From: Sphaerimonospora mesophila NBRC 14179 = JCM 3151
Lineage (GTDB): Bacteria > Actinomycetota > Actinomycetes > Streptosporangiales > Streptosporangiaceae
Assembly (NCBI GenBank): GCA_001552515.1
Contig: BCRI01000044.1
Location: 1 to 52,953 of the forward strand
Direction: 5' to 3'
Length of the DNA: 52,953 bases
Below the pieces are notes generated by a model. That model saw nothing but the letters and a program-made list of their open reading frames with translations, was not told the origin of the DNA and did no database searches. Position numbers and translations under genes: made by a program. Shown here piece by piece: positions 25,485 through 34,845 of the stretch. How positions within the stretch are numbered: the stretch's first letter is position 1; each line of letters opens with the position of its first letter.

Positions 25485-26096
25485 ATGGGAAACATCGGTG
25501 CGGAGCGATTCCTTCCGGCCGAGCTGAACCTGCCCGCGCTGGCGGACGCCGCACGCCGCTGCCAGGGCTGTGATCTCTACCGGAACGCCACGCAGACCGT
25601 CTTCGGGGAGGGCGTCCCCGATGCCCGGTTCATGCTCGTCGGCGAGCAGCCCGGCGACCAGGAGGACCGTCGCGGCGCCCCGTTCGTCGGACCGGCCGGC
25701 CGGATGCTCGACAGAGCGCTCGAGGAGGCGGGGATCGACCGGGAAGCGGTCTACCTGACCAACGCCGTCAAGCACTTCAAGTTCGAGCCGCGCGGCGGAC
25801 GCAGGATCCACCAGAGACCGACGGCGGCCGAGATCGGCGCCTGCCGCCCCTGGCTTGAGGCCGAGATGCTGCTGGTGGACCCGGACGTGACGATCGTGAT
25901 GGGCGCGACGGCGGCACGCGCGCTGCTCGGACCGTCGTTCCGGGTGACCCGGCACCGCGGCGAGCCCGTGCCCCGCCGCGACGGCGCCTACTATGTGGCC
26001 ACGATCCATCCGTCGGCGATCCTGCGGGCGCCCGACCGCGACACGGCCTACGCCGGGTTCCTCGCCGACCTGCGGGCCGCCGCCGCGATCACGTGA
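25485..26096 (+). CDS. udgX: UdgX-type uracil-DNA glycosylase
   Basis: 203 residues from ATG 25485; the longer frame from 25428 has no better site and overlaps the promoter region of the divergent regulator. Motif A is VGEQPGDQEDRRGAPFVGPAG. TNAVKHFKF and the UdgX-specific loop RRIHQRP follow, with His at position 109, the residue that in mycobacterial UdgX attacks the abasic site and forms a covalent DNA link. ATIHPSAIL supplies a later conserved His. Cys26 and Cys29 (CQGC) plus Cys120 fit part of an iron-sulphur site. The expected outcome is uracil excision with suicidal cross-linking to DNA. Confidence 0.92.
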   Translation: MGNIGAERFLPAELNLPALADAARRCQGCDLYRNATQTVFGEGVPDARFMLVGEQPGDQEDRRGAPFVGPAGRMLDRALEEAGIDREAVYLTNAVKHFKFEPRGGRRIHQRPTAAEIGACRPWLEAEMLLVDPDVTIVMGATAARALLGPSFRVTRHRGEPVPRRDGAYYVATIHPSAILRAPDRDTAYAGFLADLRAAAAIT

Positions 26097-26119
26097 TCTC
26101 GGCCCGTGCCGGGAGGTCT

Positions 26120-26776
26120 CTAAGGAGCCAGGCGTTCCCGCGTCCAACCGTCGCGCGCGCCGACGCCGTCGGTCAGCCGATAGCGGATGCGGTCGTGCAT
26201 GCGGTCGGTCTGTCCCTGCCAGAACTCGACCTCGGACGGCACCACGCGGAACCCGCCCCAGAAGTCCGGCACCGGCGGATCCTCCGGCCACCGTCTGGCG
26301 AGCTCCCGGTAGCGGGCGTCCAGTGCCTCACGCGACTCCACCACCGCCGACTGGCGGGAGGCCCACGCGCCGATGCGGGAGCCGTACGGGCGAGACCGGA
26401 AGTAGGCCGCGCTGTCCTCCCGGGGGAGCCGTACGGCGTGGCCCTCGATCCTGACCTGCCGCCTGATCGGATGCCAGGGGAACAGCAGGCAGGCGAGCGG
26501 GTTCTCGCCGAGGTCGCGCCCCTTGCGGGACTCGTAGTTCGTGAAGAAGACGAAACCGCGCTCGTCGAACCCCTTGAGGAGGACGGTGCGGGCGGAGGGG
26601 CGGCCCCCGGCCGAGCTGGTCGCGAGGACCATGGCGTTGGGCTCGGGCAGACCGGCGGCGACCGCGTCGGCGAACCACAGCGTGAACTGCGCCACCGGGT
26701 CGTCGGCCAGATCCGATTCGAGCAGGGGCTCTCCCTCGTAGCTGTGCCGGAGCCCCGGCAGATGCGCGCTGTCCAC
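26120..26776 (-). CDS. pdxH: Pyridoxamine/pyridoxine 5'-phosphate oxidase
   Basis: A 218-residue FMN enzyme of normal length. The N-terminal helix MDSAHLPGLRHSYEGEPL leads to DPVAQFTLWFADAV, NAMVLATSSAGGRPSARTVLLKGFDERGFVFFTNY (FMN/phosphate site), ACLLFPWHPIRRQVRIEG, and the C-terminal signature SEVEFWQGQTDRMHDRIRY. It oxidises PNP/PMP to PLP. It is divergent from the citrate synthase gene, a common actinobacterial arrangement. PLP-dependent enzymes (AspC, SerC, desulfurase-like) are encoded in the same window. Confidence 0.95.
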   Translation of the reverse strand: MDSAHLPGLRHSYEGEPLLESDLADDPVAQFTLWFADAVAAGLPEPNAMVLATSSAGGRPSARTVLLKGFDERGFVFFTNYESRKGRDLGENPLACLLFPWHPIRRQVRIEGHAVRLPREDSAAYFRSRPYGSRIGAWASRQSAVVESREALDARYRELARRWPEDPPVPDFWGGFRVVPSEVEFWQGQTDRMHDRIRYRLTDGVGARDGWTRERLAP

Positions 26777-26945
26777 GGAACGGTATTGTTGCGCGCTCAG
26801 CGCATGCCCGGAGCATCACCCCTACCAGGGAGAACGGCGTTAGGGAGGGGCGGCGGCACGGCAAGGTCACCGTGAGGGTTAAATTGACGCGCCGGTATCT
26901 CGACATCAAGGCTCTGGACTTCACAAGAGAGGGAGGCGGCCGAGA

Positions 26946-28052
26946 ATGTCCGACTTCAAACCCGGGCTCGAAGGCGTGGTGGCGTTCGAGACCGAGATCG
27001 CGGAACCGGACAAAGAAGGGGGCGCCCTACGTTATCGGGGCGTCGACATCGAAGAGCTCGTGGGCAACGTCCCCTTCGGCAACGTGTGGGGGCTGCTCGT
27101 CGACAACGAGTTCCTGCCGGGGCTGCCTCCGGCGGAGCCGTACCCCGTTCCCGTCCATTCCGGCGACATCCGCGTCGACGTACAGAGCGCGCTGGCGATG
27201 CTGGCGCCCACCTATGGCTTCCGGCCGCTGCTCGACATCGACGACACCCAGGCACGCGAAGACCTCGCCCGCGCCTCGGTGACCGCCCTGTCGTTCGTGG
27301 CGCAGTCGGCGCGCGGTCTCGGCCTGCCGATGGTGCCACAGAAGCGCGTCGACGAGGCGGAGAGCATCGTCGAACGCTTCATGATCCGCTGGCGGGGTGA
27401 GCCCGACCCCAAGCATGTCAAGGCCATCGACGCCTATTGGACCTCCGCGGCGGAGCACGGCATGAACGCCTCGACGTTCACCGCACGTGTGATCGCCTCC
27501 ACCGGGGCCGACGTGGCCGCCGCCCTGTCCGGTGCGGTCGGCGCGATGTCCGGCCCGCTGCACGGCGGCGCTCCGGCCCGGGTGCTGCACATGATCGAAG
27601 GTGTCGAGAAGCTGGGCGACGCGCGCAAGTACGTCCAGGGAGAGCTGGACCGGGGCAACCGCCTCATGGGCTTCGGCCACCGGGTCTACCGGGCCGAGGA
27701 CCCCCGCGCCCGGGTGCTGCGCCGTACCGCGAAGGAGCTGAGTGCGCCGCGCTACGAGGTCGCGGCGGCGCTGGAGACTGCGGCGCTGGAGGAGCTGCAC
27801 GCCCGCAAGCCCGACCGGGTGCTCGCGACCAACGTGGAGTACTGGGCGGCGGTCGTCCTCGACTTCGCCGAGGTCCCGTCCCACATGTTCACCTCGATGT
27901 TCACCTGCGCCCGCACCGCCGGTTGGGCCGCCCACATCCTGGAGCAGAAGCGCACGGGCAGGCTCGTCCGCCCCAGCGCCAACTACGTGGGCCCGCCGAA
28001 GCGCTCGATCGGCGACGTGCCCGGCGCCGCCGAGGTCATCGGCAAGCCCTGA
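26946..28052 (+). CDS. citA: Citrate synthase 2
   Basis: A 368-residue citrate synthase of the short type. Landmarks are the N-terminal GLEGVVAFETEIAEPD, LRYRGVDIEEL, MNASTFTARVIASTGAD, the catalytic-His stretch SGPLHGGAPARVLHM, MGFGHRVYRAEDPRARVL (second catalytic His and CoA/oxaloacetate arginines) and VEYWAAVVLDFAEVP (catalytic Asp). The short length and AR-ending tail fit citrate synthase 2/methylcitrate-like isozymes, so a methylcitrate role cannot be excluded. Start ATG 26946 follows GAGGGAGG. A strong terminator lies just after the gene. Confidence 0.92.
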   Translation: MSDFKPGLEGVVAFETEIAEPDKEGGALRYRGVDIEELVGNVPFGNVWGLLVDNEFLPGLPPAEPYPVPVHSGDIRVDVQSALAMLAPTYGFRPLLDIDDTQAREDLARASVTALSFVAQSARGLGLPMVPQKRVDEAESIVERFMIRWRGEPDPKHVKAIDAYWTSAAEHGMNASTFTARVIASTGADVAAALSGAVGAMSGPLHGGAPARVLHMIEGVEKLGDARKYVQGELDRGNRLMGFGHRVYRAEDPRARVLRRTAKELSAPRYEVAAALETAALEELHARKPDRVLATNVEYWAAVVLDFAEVPSHMFTSMFTCARTAGWAAHILEQKRTGRLVRPSANYVGPPKRSIGDVPGAAEVIGKP

Positions 28053-28056
28053 CTGA

Positions 28057-29361
<1,305 letters not shown>

Positions 29362-29374
29362 GCCTCCGCAGCAC

Positions 29375-29442
29375 AGGCCGTACGGCACGGCTCCAGGCGT
29401 GTCCGTGCCGTACGGCTCGCGCATGCCCGTGCCGTACGGCCT
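29375..29442. repeat. Competing hairpins between serC and rhomboid gene
   Basis: The arm 29375-29390 (AGGCCGTACGGCACGG) can pair over 14 bp with 29403-29416 or over 16 bp with 29427-29442. The GTGCCGTACGGC word thus occurs three times, once inverted. It lies between convergent genes, probably as a terminator, with two mutually exclusive forms. Confidence 0.65.
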
Positions 29443-29458
29443 GGCGTGACTCGGCGGC

Positions 29459-30082
29459 TCACCGAGCCGCCGGGCGGCGGCGCAGCAGCCAGGCGGCGAT
29501 GACGCCGCCGACGAGGCCGAACAGGTGCCCCTGCCAGGAGATGCCGGGCTGGGTGGGCAGGACCCCCCACAGGATCGAGTAGTAGAGCACGGCGACGAGC
29601 ACGCCGAGGACGATGTCGAGAGCCCGGCGGTCGAAGAGGCCGCGGGCCACGACATAGCCGAAATAGCCGAACACCAGGCCGCTCGCGCCCACGGTCAGCG
29701 TGTCGGGCGCGTTGACGAACCAGACGCCCAGCCCGCTGACCAGGATGATGACGAGGCTGGCCGCGAGGAACCTGCCGATCCCCCGGATGGCGGCCAGGAA
29801 GCCCAGGATGAGCAGCGGCAGCGTGTTGGCCATGAGGTGGTCGAAGCCCGCGTGCAGGAACGGGGCGAGCAGGATGCCCGGCAGGCCGTCCACCTCGTGG
29901 GAGACGATGCCGTAGTTGTCCAGCCCCATGCCGCCGAAGTAGTCGACGAACTCGATCAGCCACATGGCGGACACGAGGGCGATCATCAAGACCGCGCTGC
30001 CCAGCGCCCCGCTCACGAGGCCGAGGACGCGACCACCCGTCGGCCGGCCCGCCGGGGGAAGCCCCGGCCCGAAATCACTCAT
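29459..30082 (-). CDS. Rhomboid family intramembrane serine protease
   Basis: 207 residues from ATG 30082 (AAAGG upstream; MSDFGPGLPP); the upstream in-frame ATG at 30124 has no clear site. There are about six membrane helices. Motifs include APFLHAGFDHLMANTLPLLILG (HxxxN), TVGASGLVFGY with the catalytic Ser in GASG, and ISWQGHLFGLVGG with the catalytic His. It cleaves membrane-embedded substrates; none can be predicted here. It is convergent with serC across a hairpin region. Confidence 0.92.
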   Translation of the reverse strand: MSDFGPGLPPAGRPTGGRVLGLVSGALGSAVLMIALVSAMWLIEFVDYFGGMGLDNYGIVSHEVDGLPGILLAPFLHAGFDHLMANTLPLLILGFLAAIRGIGRFLAASLVIILVSGLGVWFVNAPDTLTVGASGLVFGYFGYVVARGLFDRRALDIVLGVLVAVLYYSILWGVLPTQPGISWQGHLFGLVGGVIAAWLLRRRPAAR

Positions 30083-30174
30083 GCCTTTACCGTACGCAGT
30101 GATGGGCCGGAACGGGTGCGACAATCCCGGCGCGGAAGGCGGGAACCGCGCCGGGATCGTAGGACCGAGGAGAG

Positions 30175-30939
30175 CTACTCCCCCGACCAGTTGGGGGCGC
30201 GCTTCTCGGCGAAGGCCGCGGCGCCCTCCATCGCGTCCTTCGACGCGAAGACCGGGCCGGTGATCTCGTTCTGCCTCGCGAACATCTCCTCCCGCGACCA
30301 GTCGGCCGACTCGACGACGATCCGCTTGGTCGCGGCGACGGCCAGCGGCGCGTTCGCCGCGATCTTGCGGGCCAGCTCGAGCGCCCCTGCCAGCGCCTCG
30401 CCGACCGGGGTGACGCGGTTGACCAGCCCCAGCTCGTAGAGCCGGGCGGCGGGGTAGTGATCGCCGGTCAGCGCGATCTCCATCGCCACATGGTAGGGAA
30501 TCCGGCGCGGCAGCCGTATGACCCCGCCCGCGGCGGCGACCAGGCCGCGTTTGGGCTCGGGCAGGCCGAACTTCGCCTCTTGCGAGGCGACGATGACGTC
30601 GCAGGAGAGTGCGATCTCGAAACCACCGGCGAGGGCGTATCCCTCGACGGCCGCGACGAGCGGCTTGCGCGGCGGGCTCTCGATGATCCCACCGAACCCG
30701 CGCCCCTCGACGACCGGGAAGTCGCCGCCGAGGAAGCCCTTCAGGTCCATACCGGCGCAGAACGTGCCGCCCGCCCCGGTGATGACGATCGCGGTCACAT
30801 CCTTGCGCTCGTCCAGTTCGTCGAGGGAGGCGGCGATCCCGCGCGCCACCGCGCCGTTGATCGCGTTCCTGGCCCTGGGCCGGTTGATGGTGATGACGGC
30901 CACCCCGTCGTCGACCGCTACGAGAACCTCATCGGACAT
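30175..30939 (-). CDS. Enoyl-CoA hydratase/crotonase family protein
   Basis: 254 residues from ATG 30939 with GGAGG at 5 nt. Crotonase fold motifs: VAVITINRPRARNAIN, TAIVITGAGGTFCAGMDLKGF (oxyanion-hole Gly/Ala), KPLVAAVEGYALAGGFEIALSCDVIVAS and EPKRGLVAAAGGVIRLPRRI. The glutamates that define hydratase activity are not both in their usual positions (GGVIRL where GTQRL is common), so hydration of enoyl-CoA is likely but another crotonase reaction is possible. Directly upstream on the same strand is an SDR of the 3-hydroxyacyl-CoA dehydrogenase type, with about 36 bp between the genes, suggesting an operon for beta-oxidation. Confidence 0.85.
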   Translation of the reverse strand: MSDEVLVAVDDGVAVITINRPRARNAINGAVARGIAASLDELDERKDVTAIVITGAGGTFCAGMDLKGFLGGDFPVVEGRGFGGIIESPPRKPLVAAVEGYALAGGFEIALSCDVIVASQEAKFGLPEPKRGLVAAAGGVIRLPRRIPYHVAMEIALTGDHYPAARLYELGLVNRVTPVGEALAGALELARKIAANAPLAVAATKRIVVESADWSREEMFARQNEITGPVFASKDAMEGAAAFAEKRAPNWSGE

Positions 30940-30975
30940 GCACACCTCCGCCGATGGCGTTTGAGTCGGACTGGC

Positions 30976-31755
30976 TCACTTCGGCTGGAAGCGGATGCCG
31001 CCGTCGAAGCGGATGACCTCGCCGTTCATGTAGTCGTTCTCGATCAGCGAGCGGACCAGGTGGGCGAACTCGGAGGCGTGGCCCAGCCGCTTCGGGAACG
31101 CCACCGGGGCGATGAGTTTCGCCTTGAATTCATCGGCGTTCTTGTCCCCGATCTTGCCGTAGATCGGGGTGTCGATGATGCCGGGCGCGATGGTCAGCAC
31201 GCGCACCCCGATGGCCGCGAGGTCGCGTGCGGCCGGCAGCGTCATGCCGATGATGCCGCCCTTCGAGGCCGAGTACGCCACCTGACCGGTCTGGCCCTCG
31301 ATGCCGGCGACCGAGGCGGTGTTGATGACCACGCCGCGCGCGCCGTCGGCGTCGACCGGTTCGGTCCTGGCCATGGCCGCTGCGCCGACGCGCATGAGGT
31401 TGAAGGTGCCGATGAGGTTGACGTCGATCACCTTGCGGTACGACGCGAGGTCGTGCGGCGAGCCGTCGCGGTTGACGGTCCGCTGCGCCCAGCCGATGCC
31501 CGCGCTGCTGATCACGGCGCGCAGCGGCTTGCCGGTGGCGACCGCCGCCTCCACGGCCGCCTGCACGGATGCCTCGTCGGACACGTCCGTCTGCGCGAAC
31601 ACACCGCCGATCTCGTCGGCGATCGCCTTGCCGCGTTCGGCGTTCAGGTCCGCGATCACCACTGTCGCGCCGACCCGCGCCAGCTCGCGTACCGTGGCCT
31701 CGCCGAGGCCGCTCGCACCACCTGAGACGATTGCTGATGCTCCGTTCAGATCCAT
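30976..31755 (-). CDS. SDR family oxidoreductase, 3-hydroxyacyl-CoA dehydrogenase type
   Basis: A 259-residue short-chain dehydrogenase. Cofactor motif VSGGASGLGEATVREL (TGxxxGxG variant) and VVIADLN (Asp at the end of beta 2, predicting NAD rather than NADP). Then AQTDVSDEASV, ISSAGIGWA, the catalytic Ser in VINTASVAGIEG, and YSASKGGIIG (Tyr and Lys). The tail MNGEVIRFDGGIRFQPK is close to HSD17B10-type 3-hydroxyacyl-CoA dehydrogenases. It would oxidise 3-hydroxyacyl-CoA, matching the downstream crotonase gene in the same transcript. Confidence 0.9.
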   Translation of the reverse strand: MDLNGASAIVSGGASGLGEATVRELARVGATVVIADLNAERGKAIADEIGGVFAQTDVSDEASVQAAVEAAVATGKPLRAVISSAGIGWAQRTVNRDGSPHDLASYRKVIDVNLIGTFNLMRVGAAAMARTEPVDADGARGVVINTASVAGIEGQTGQVAYSASKGGIIGMTLPAARDLAAIGVRVLTIAPGIIDTPIYGKIGDKNADEFKAKLIAPVAFPKRLGHASEFAHLVRSLIENDYMNGEVIRFDGGIRFQPK

Positions 31756-31788
31756 AGCCGGACCTTAACGTGGCAACCGAATGAAGTT

Positions 31789-32136
31789 CTACTCAGGGTC
31801 GGGCAAAATCGCGGTCTCGACATCCGGATATACCTTTATGCGCCGATCGAGACCGGTAGTGCGCAATATTCGGGCCACGGGTGGCTGCGGCGCCGCGAGG
31901 GAGACGATGCCGCCCTCGCTGGTGGCCAGCCGCCACGCCTCGATCAGCACGCTGAGCCCGCTCGAGTCCATGAACGACAGATCCGTGAGGTCGAGGACGA
32001 GTGTCGGGCCGTCCTTCTGGATGGCGTCGCGCACCTCGTCCCGCAGGAACGGGGCGGTGAAGAGATCCAGCTCCCCCTCCACCGCCACCACGACGACGGC
32101 ATCGGGGAGCGAACGGCGCGCGAGCCGCAGCTTCAT
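31789..32136 (-). CDS. STAS-domain anti-sigma factor antagonist
   Basis: 115 residues from the second of two tandem ATGs (32136; GGAGGTGGG upstream at good spacing). It is a single STAS domain: VVVAVEGELDLFTAPFLRDEV, LVLDLTDLSFMDSSGLSVLIEAW, in which the Ser of MDSSG is the phosphorylation site, and LAAPQPPVARILRTTGLD. When unphosphorylated, such proteins bind an anti-sigma kinase and free its sigma factor. The PAS-SpoIIE-ATPase regulator at 22324 carries both the phosphatase and the kinase-type domains that could act on it; the pairing is an inference. Confidence 0.92.
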   Translation of the reverse strand: MKLRLARRSLPDAVVVVAVEGELDLFTAPFLRDEVRDAIQKDGPTLVLDLTDLSFMDSSGLSVLIEAWRLATSEGGIVSLAAPQPPVARILRTTGLDRRIKVYPDVETAILPDPE

Positions 32137-32173
32137 CATCCCACCTCCCAACGAGGCCCACTTTACTGGGCGA

Positions 32174-32932
32174 TCACTGCTGAAGAGCGGGGACGGCGAA
32201 GCCGTACGGCAGTTCCAGGCGGTGGGCGGCGAGCAGATCGGCGTCGGCGAGCAGCGAACGCGTCGGTCCGTCCGCCGCGATCACGCCGTCGGACAGGATC
32301 AGCGAGCGCTCGCACAGTTCCAGCGCGTACGGAAGATCATGCGTGACCATCAGCACCGTCACATCCAGATTTTTCAGGATGTCGGCCAGCTCGCGGCGCG
32401 AGGCGGGATCGAGGTTGGACGAGGGCTCGTCGAGCACGAGGATCTCCGGCTCCATCGCCAGCACCGTCGCGACCGCCACCCGTCGCCGCTGTCCGAACGA
32501 CAGATGGTGCGGCGGCCGGTCGATCACATCCAGCATGCCGACCCTGGTCAGCGCGTCCCGCACCCGCCGGTCGAGCTCGTCGCCCCGCACCCCGAGGTTG
32601 GCCGGGCCGAAGGCGACGTCGTCTCGGACCGTCGGCATGAAGAGCTGGTCGTCGGGATCCTGGAAGACCAGGCCGACCCGGCGGCGGATCTCGAGGAGGG
32701 TGTCCTTGCGCACCGGCAGCCCGGCCACCTCGACCGTGCCGTGCCCGGCCGTCAGGATGCCGTTGAGGTGCATGACCAGCGTGGTCTTCCCCGCGCCGTT
32801 CGGGCCGAGCAGCGCGACCCGCTCTCCGCGCCGGATCGTCAGGTCGACGCCGAACAACGCCTGCGTGCCGTCGGGGTACGCGTACGCCAACCGGCTGACC
32901 CGTAGCGACGGCGGCGCGCCCGTCCCCGTCAC
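32174..32932 (-). CDS. cbiO: ECF metal transporter ATPase (CbiO/NikO-like)
   Basis: 252 residues from GTG 32932, whose GTGA overlaps the cbiQ stop codon; the longer frame to 33625 is an out-of-frame read through cbiQ. Walker A is ALLGPNGAGKTTLVMHL, with Q-loop VGLVFQDPDDQLFMPTV. The LSFGQRRRVAVATVLAMEP signature, Walker B EILVLDEPSSNLDP and switch His in MVTHDLPYALEL follow. It energises nickel or cobalt uptake through CbiQ and CbiM. The order cbiMN-cbiQ-cbiO is complete on this strand. Confidence 0.95.
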   Translation of the reverse strand: MTGTGAPPSLRVSRLAYAYPDGTQALFGVDLTIRRGERVALLGPNGAGKTTLVMHLNGILTAGHGTVEVAGLPVRKDTLLEIRRRVGLVFQDPDDQLFMPTVRDDVAFGPANLGVRGDELDRRVRDALTRVGMLDVIDRPPHHLSFGQRRRVAVATVLAMEPEILVLDEPSSNLDPASRRELADILKNLDVTVLMVTHDLPYALELCERSLILSDGVIAADGPTRSLLADADLLAAHRLELPYGFAVPALQQ

Positions 32933-33693
32933 GTGAGACTCCAGGAGAGCACGGCCGTCGCCGCGGCGAGACAGGGCAGCACGGCGGCCATCCCCCAGTC
33001 TCGTCCCGACGCCGACAGATCCCGCGTTATCGGCATTTCCCCGGTGTAGCCCCGGCTCAGCATGGCGAGATGCACCCGCTCCCCCCGTTCGTACGACCTG
33101 ATGAACAGCGCACCCGCCGATCTGGCCAGCACCGGGGCCTGGCGGAGGTCCCTGGCCACGAACGCCCGCGACTCCCGGGCGACCCGCATCCGGCGCATCT
33201 GGTCGAGGATCACATCCATATAGCGCAGCATGAACGACGCGATCTGCACGAGGAGCGGCGGCAGGCGGAGCCGCTCCGCGCCCAGGAGCATCGCCCGGGG
33301 CTCGGTGGTCGCCGCCAGCAGGATCGAGGCGACCACGCCGAGGCTCGCCTTGGCCAGGATGTTCCACGCCGCCCACATACCCGGAACGCTGAGCGACATC
33401 CCCAGCACCTCGGTCCGCGCACCCGTGCCGATGATCGGAATCGCCACGGCGAACAGTACGAACGGCACCTCGATGACCATACGACGCAGGATGAACCCGG
33501 CCGGCACCCGCGCCACCGCCGCCACGACCGTCAGCAGCAGCGCGTGGACCGCGAAGGCCCACAGCCGCTCGCGCGGCGTCGCGACCACGGCCACCGCGAA
33601 CGCCGCCACCGCCACCAGCTTGCACTGCGGCGGCAGCAGGTGCACGGGAGTGTCACCCGGCAGATAGAGCCGGTGGTGGTGCCCGGCGCTCAC
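32929..33693 (-). CDS. cbiQ: ECF metal transporter transmembrane subunit (CbiQ/NikQ-like)
   Basis: 254 residues from GTG 33693, which is 13 bp after the CbiMN stop codon; the frame extends upstream to 33852 but that part overlaps the previous gene. The protein opens with HRLYLPGDTPVHLLPPQCK, the CbiQ signature, and has about six hydrophobic segments. The coupling-helix-type motifs RMRRMRVARESRAFVARD and ERGERVHLAMLSRGYTGEMP contact the ATPase. It links ATP hydrolysis to metal capture by CbiM. It overlaps cbiO by 4 bp. Confidence 0.93.
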   Translation of the reverse strand: MSAGHHHRLYLPGDTPVHLLPPQCKLVAVAAFAVAVVATPRERLWAFAVHALLLTVVAAVARVPAGFILRRMVIEVPFVLFAVAIPIIGTGARTEVLGMSLSVPGMWAAWNILAKASLGVVASILLAATTEPRAMLLGAERLRLPPLLVQIASFMLRYMDVILDQMRRMRVARESRAFVARDLRQAPVLARSAGALFIRSYERGERVHLAMLSRGYTGEMPITRDLSASGRDWGMAAVLPCLAAATAVLSWSLT

Positions 33694-33706
33694 TGACGTT
33701 CCATGA

Positions 33707-34741
33707 TCACACGGCGGCCCTGTGCCGGCGGCGGCGCCGTACGGTGTAGAAGACCGCGCCACCGGCGAGAACGGTGATGCCGACACCGGCCACCCCGGCG
33801 AGTCCGACGGAGAGCCGCTCGTCTTCGATGCCCTTGACGCCGTAGTCGGCAAGCGGCGCGTCGCTCAGGCCATGCTCCTCCTCGTGCGCGTTCAGCCCCT
33901 TGTCCGCTGCGACCCTCTCCAGACCGTCAGGGGAACCGGACGCGTAGAAGGACACCACGCCGGCGAGCAGGATCGCGACGAGGCCGCCGCCGATGAGCAG
34001 CGGACGGATGCGACCGACCGGAGCCTCTCCTGTGGCCGGAGCCGCTACGAGCGGGGCCTCGAAGCCCTCGGCCGTACGCAGCACCAGACGTTTGGCGAGG
34101 CCGCGTGCGCCGTACACCAGATCGGGCCGGACCGCCAGCACGCTGCTCACGGTGAGCGAGGTGATCAGCCCCTCCCCGATCCCGATGAGCACGTGCACGC
34201 CGCCCATCGCGGCGGCCACCGACGCGACGTCGATGGGCGCGGTGCCGCCGATCCAGAACAGCAGCGTGAACACGAGCGCCGAGGCCGGCACGGACACCAG
34301 CGCGGCCACGAACGACGCGGCCACGATGACGGCACGGCTGCCCGGCGCGCTCCGCGTGATCAGCCGGAAGACGCCCCAGCCGACGATCGCCGTCACCATC
34401 GCCATGAGCGTGATGTTGACGCCCAGCGCGGTCAGGCCGCCGTCGGCGAAGAAGAATCCCTGGACGAGCAGCACCACGGACACGCATAAGACCGCGGTGT
34501 ACGGCCCGACGAGTATCGCCGCCAGCGCCCCGCCGAGCAGGTGCCCGCTGGTCCCGGCCGCCACGGGGAAGTTGAGCATCTGCACCGCGAAGATGAACGC
34601 CGCCACCAGACCGGCCATCGGCGCGGTCCGGTCGTCCAGCTCGCGTCGGGCGCCGCGCAGGCAGACGGCCAGCCCGGCCACGGCGACGGCACCGGCGCCG
34701 ACCGATACGGGCAGATCGAAGAATCCATCGGGCACGTGCAC
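33707..34741 (-). CDS. cbiM: CbiM-CbiN (NikMN) fusion, metal-binding component of ECF transporter
   Basis: 344 residues from GTG 34741. The first residues, MHVPDGFFD, are decisive: the second-position His and the N-terminal amine bind the metal in this family, so the start is not further upstream. Residues about 10-225 form the CbiM helices (NFPVAAGTSGHLLGG, PLVQGFFFADGG-like VQGFFFADGGLTALGVN, GVHVLIGIGEGLIT). Residues about 250-344 are a CbiN/PDGLE domain (SPDGLERVAADKG, final helix and basic tail). Fusion of M and N occurs in Ni and Co systems. A Nur-like operator 54 bp upstream favours nickel. Confidence 0.92.
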   Translation of the reverse strand: MHVPDGFFDLPVSVGAGAVAVAGLAVCLRGARRELDDRTAPMAGLVAAFIFAVQMLNFPVAAGTSGHLLGGALAAILVGPYTAVLCVSVVLLVQGFFFADGGLTALGVNITLMAMVTAIVGWGVFRLITRSAPGSRAVIVAASFVAALVSVPASALVFTLLFWIGGTAPIDVASVAAAMGGVHVLIGIGEGLITSLTVSSVLAVRPDLVYGARGLAKRLVLRTAEGFEAPLVAAPATGEAPVGRIRPLLIGGGLVAILLAGVVSFYASGSPDGLERVAADKGLNAHEEEHGLSDAPLADYGVKGIEDERLSVGLAGVAGVGITVLAGGAVFYTVRRRRRHRAAV

Positions 34742-34794
34742 GGCGAACCCCCTCGATGGTGGGTGGCTACCCGCCAACTGTAAGACATCGAATT

Positions 34795-34819
34795 GTAGTT
34801 GCAAATGATTTGCAGCTAC
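34795..34819. promoter_or_regulatory. Nur/Zur-like Fur-family operator
   Basis: A 25-bp palindrome, GTAG-T-TGCAAAT-G-ATTTGCA-G-CTAC, with one mismatched pair. The core TTGCAA-N5-TTGCAG fits the published actinomycete Nur box (tTGCaa-N5-ttGCAA) better than Zur. It lies 54-78 bp upstream of the CbiMN start, in promoter position, implying metal-repressed transport. The match is by eye; the regulator is not in the window. Confidence 0.7.
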
Positions 34820-34845
34820 TCCCCCTATCCCCCCAACAACCTCCC

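Noticed and set aside
34742-34845. Cobalamin riboswitch ahead of the metal transporter
   Set aside because: The region is too short and I saw no B12-box-like sequence; a Fur-family operator explains it better.
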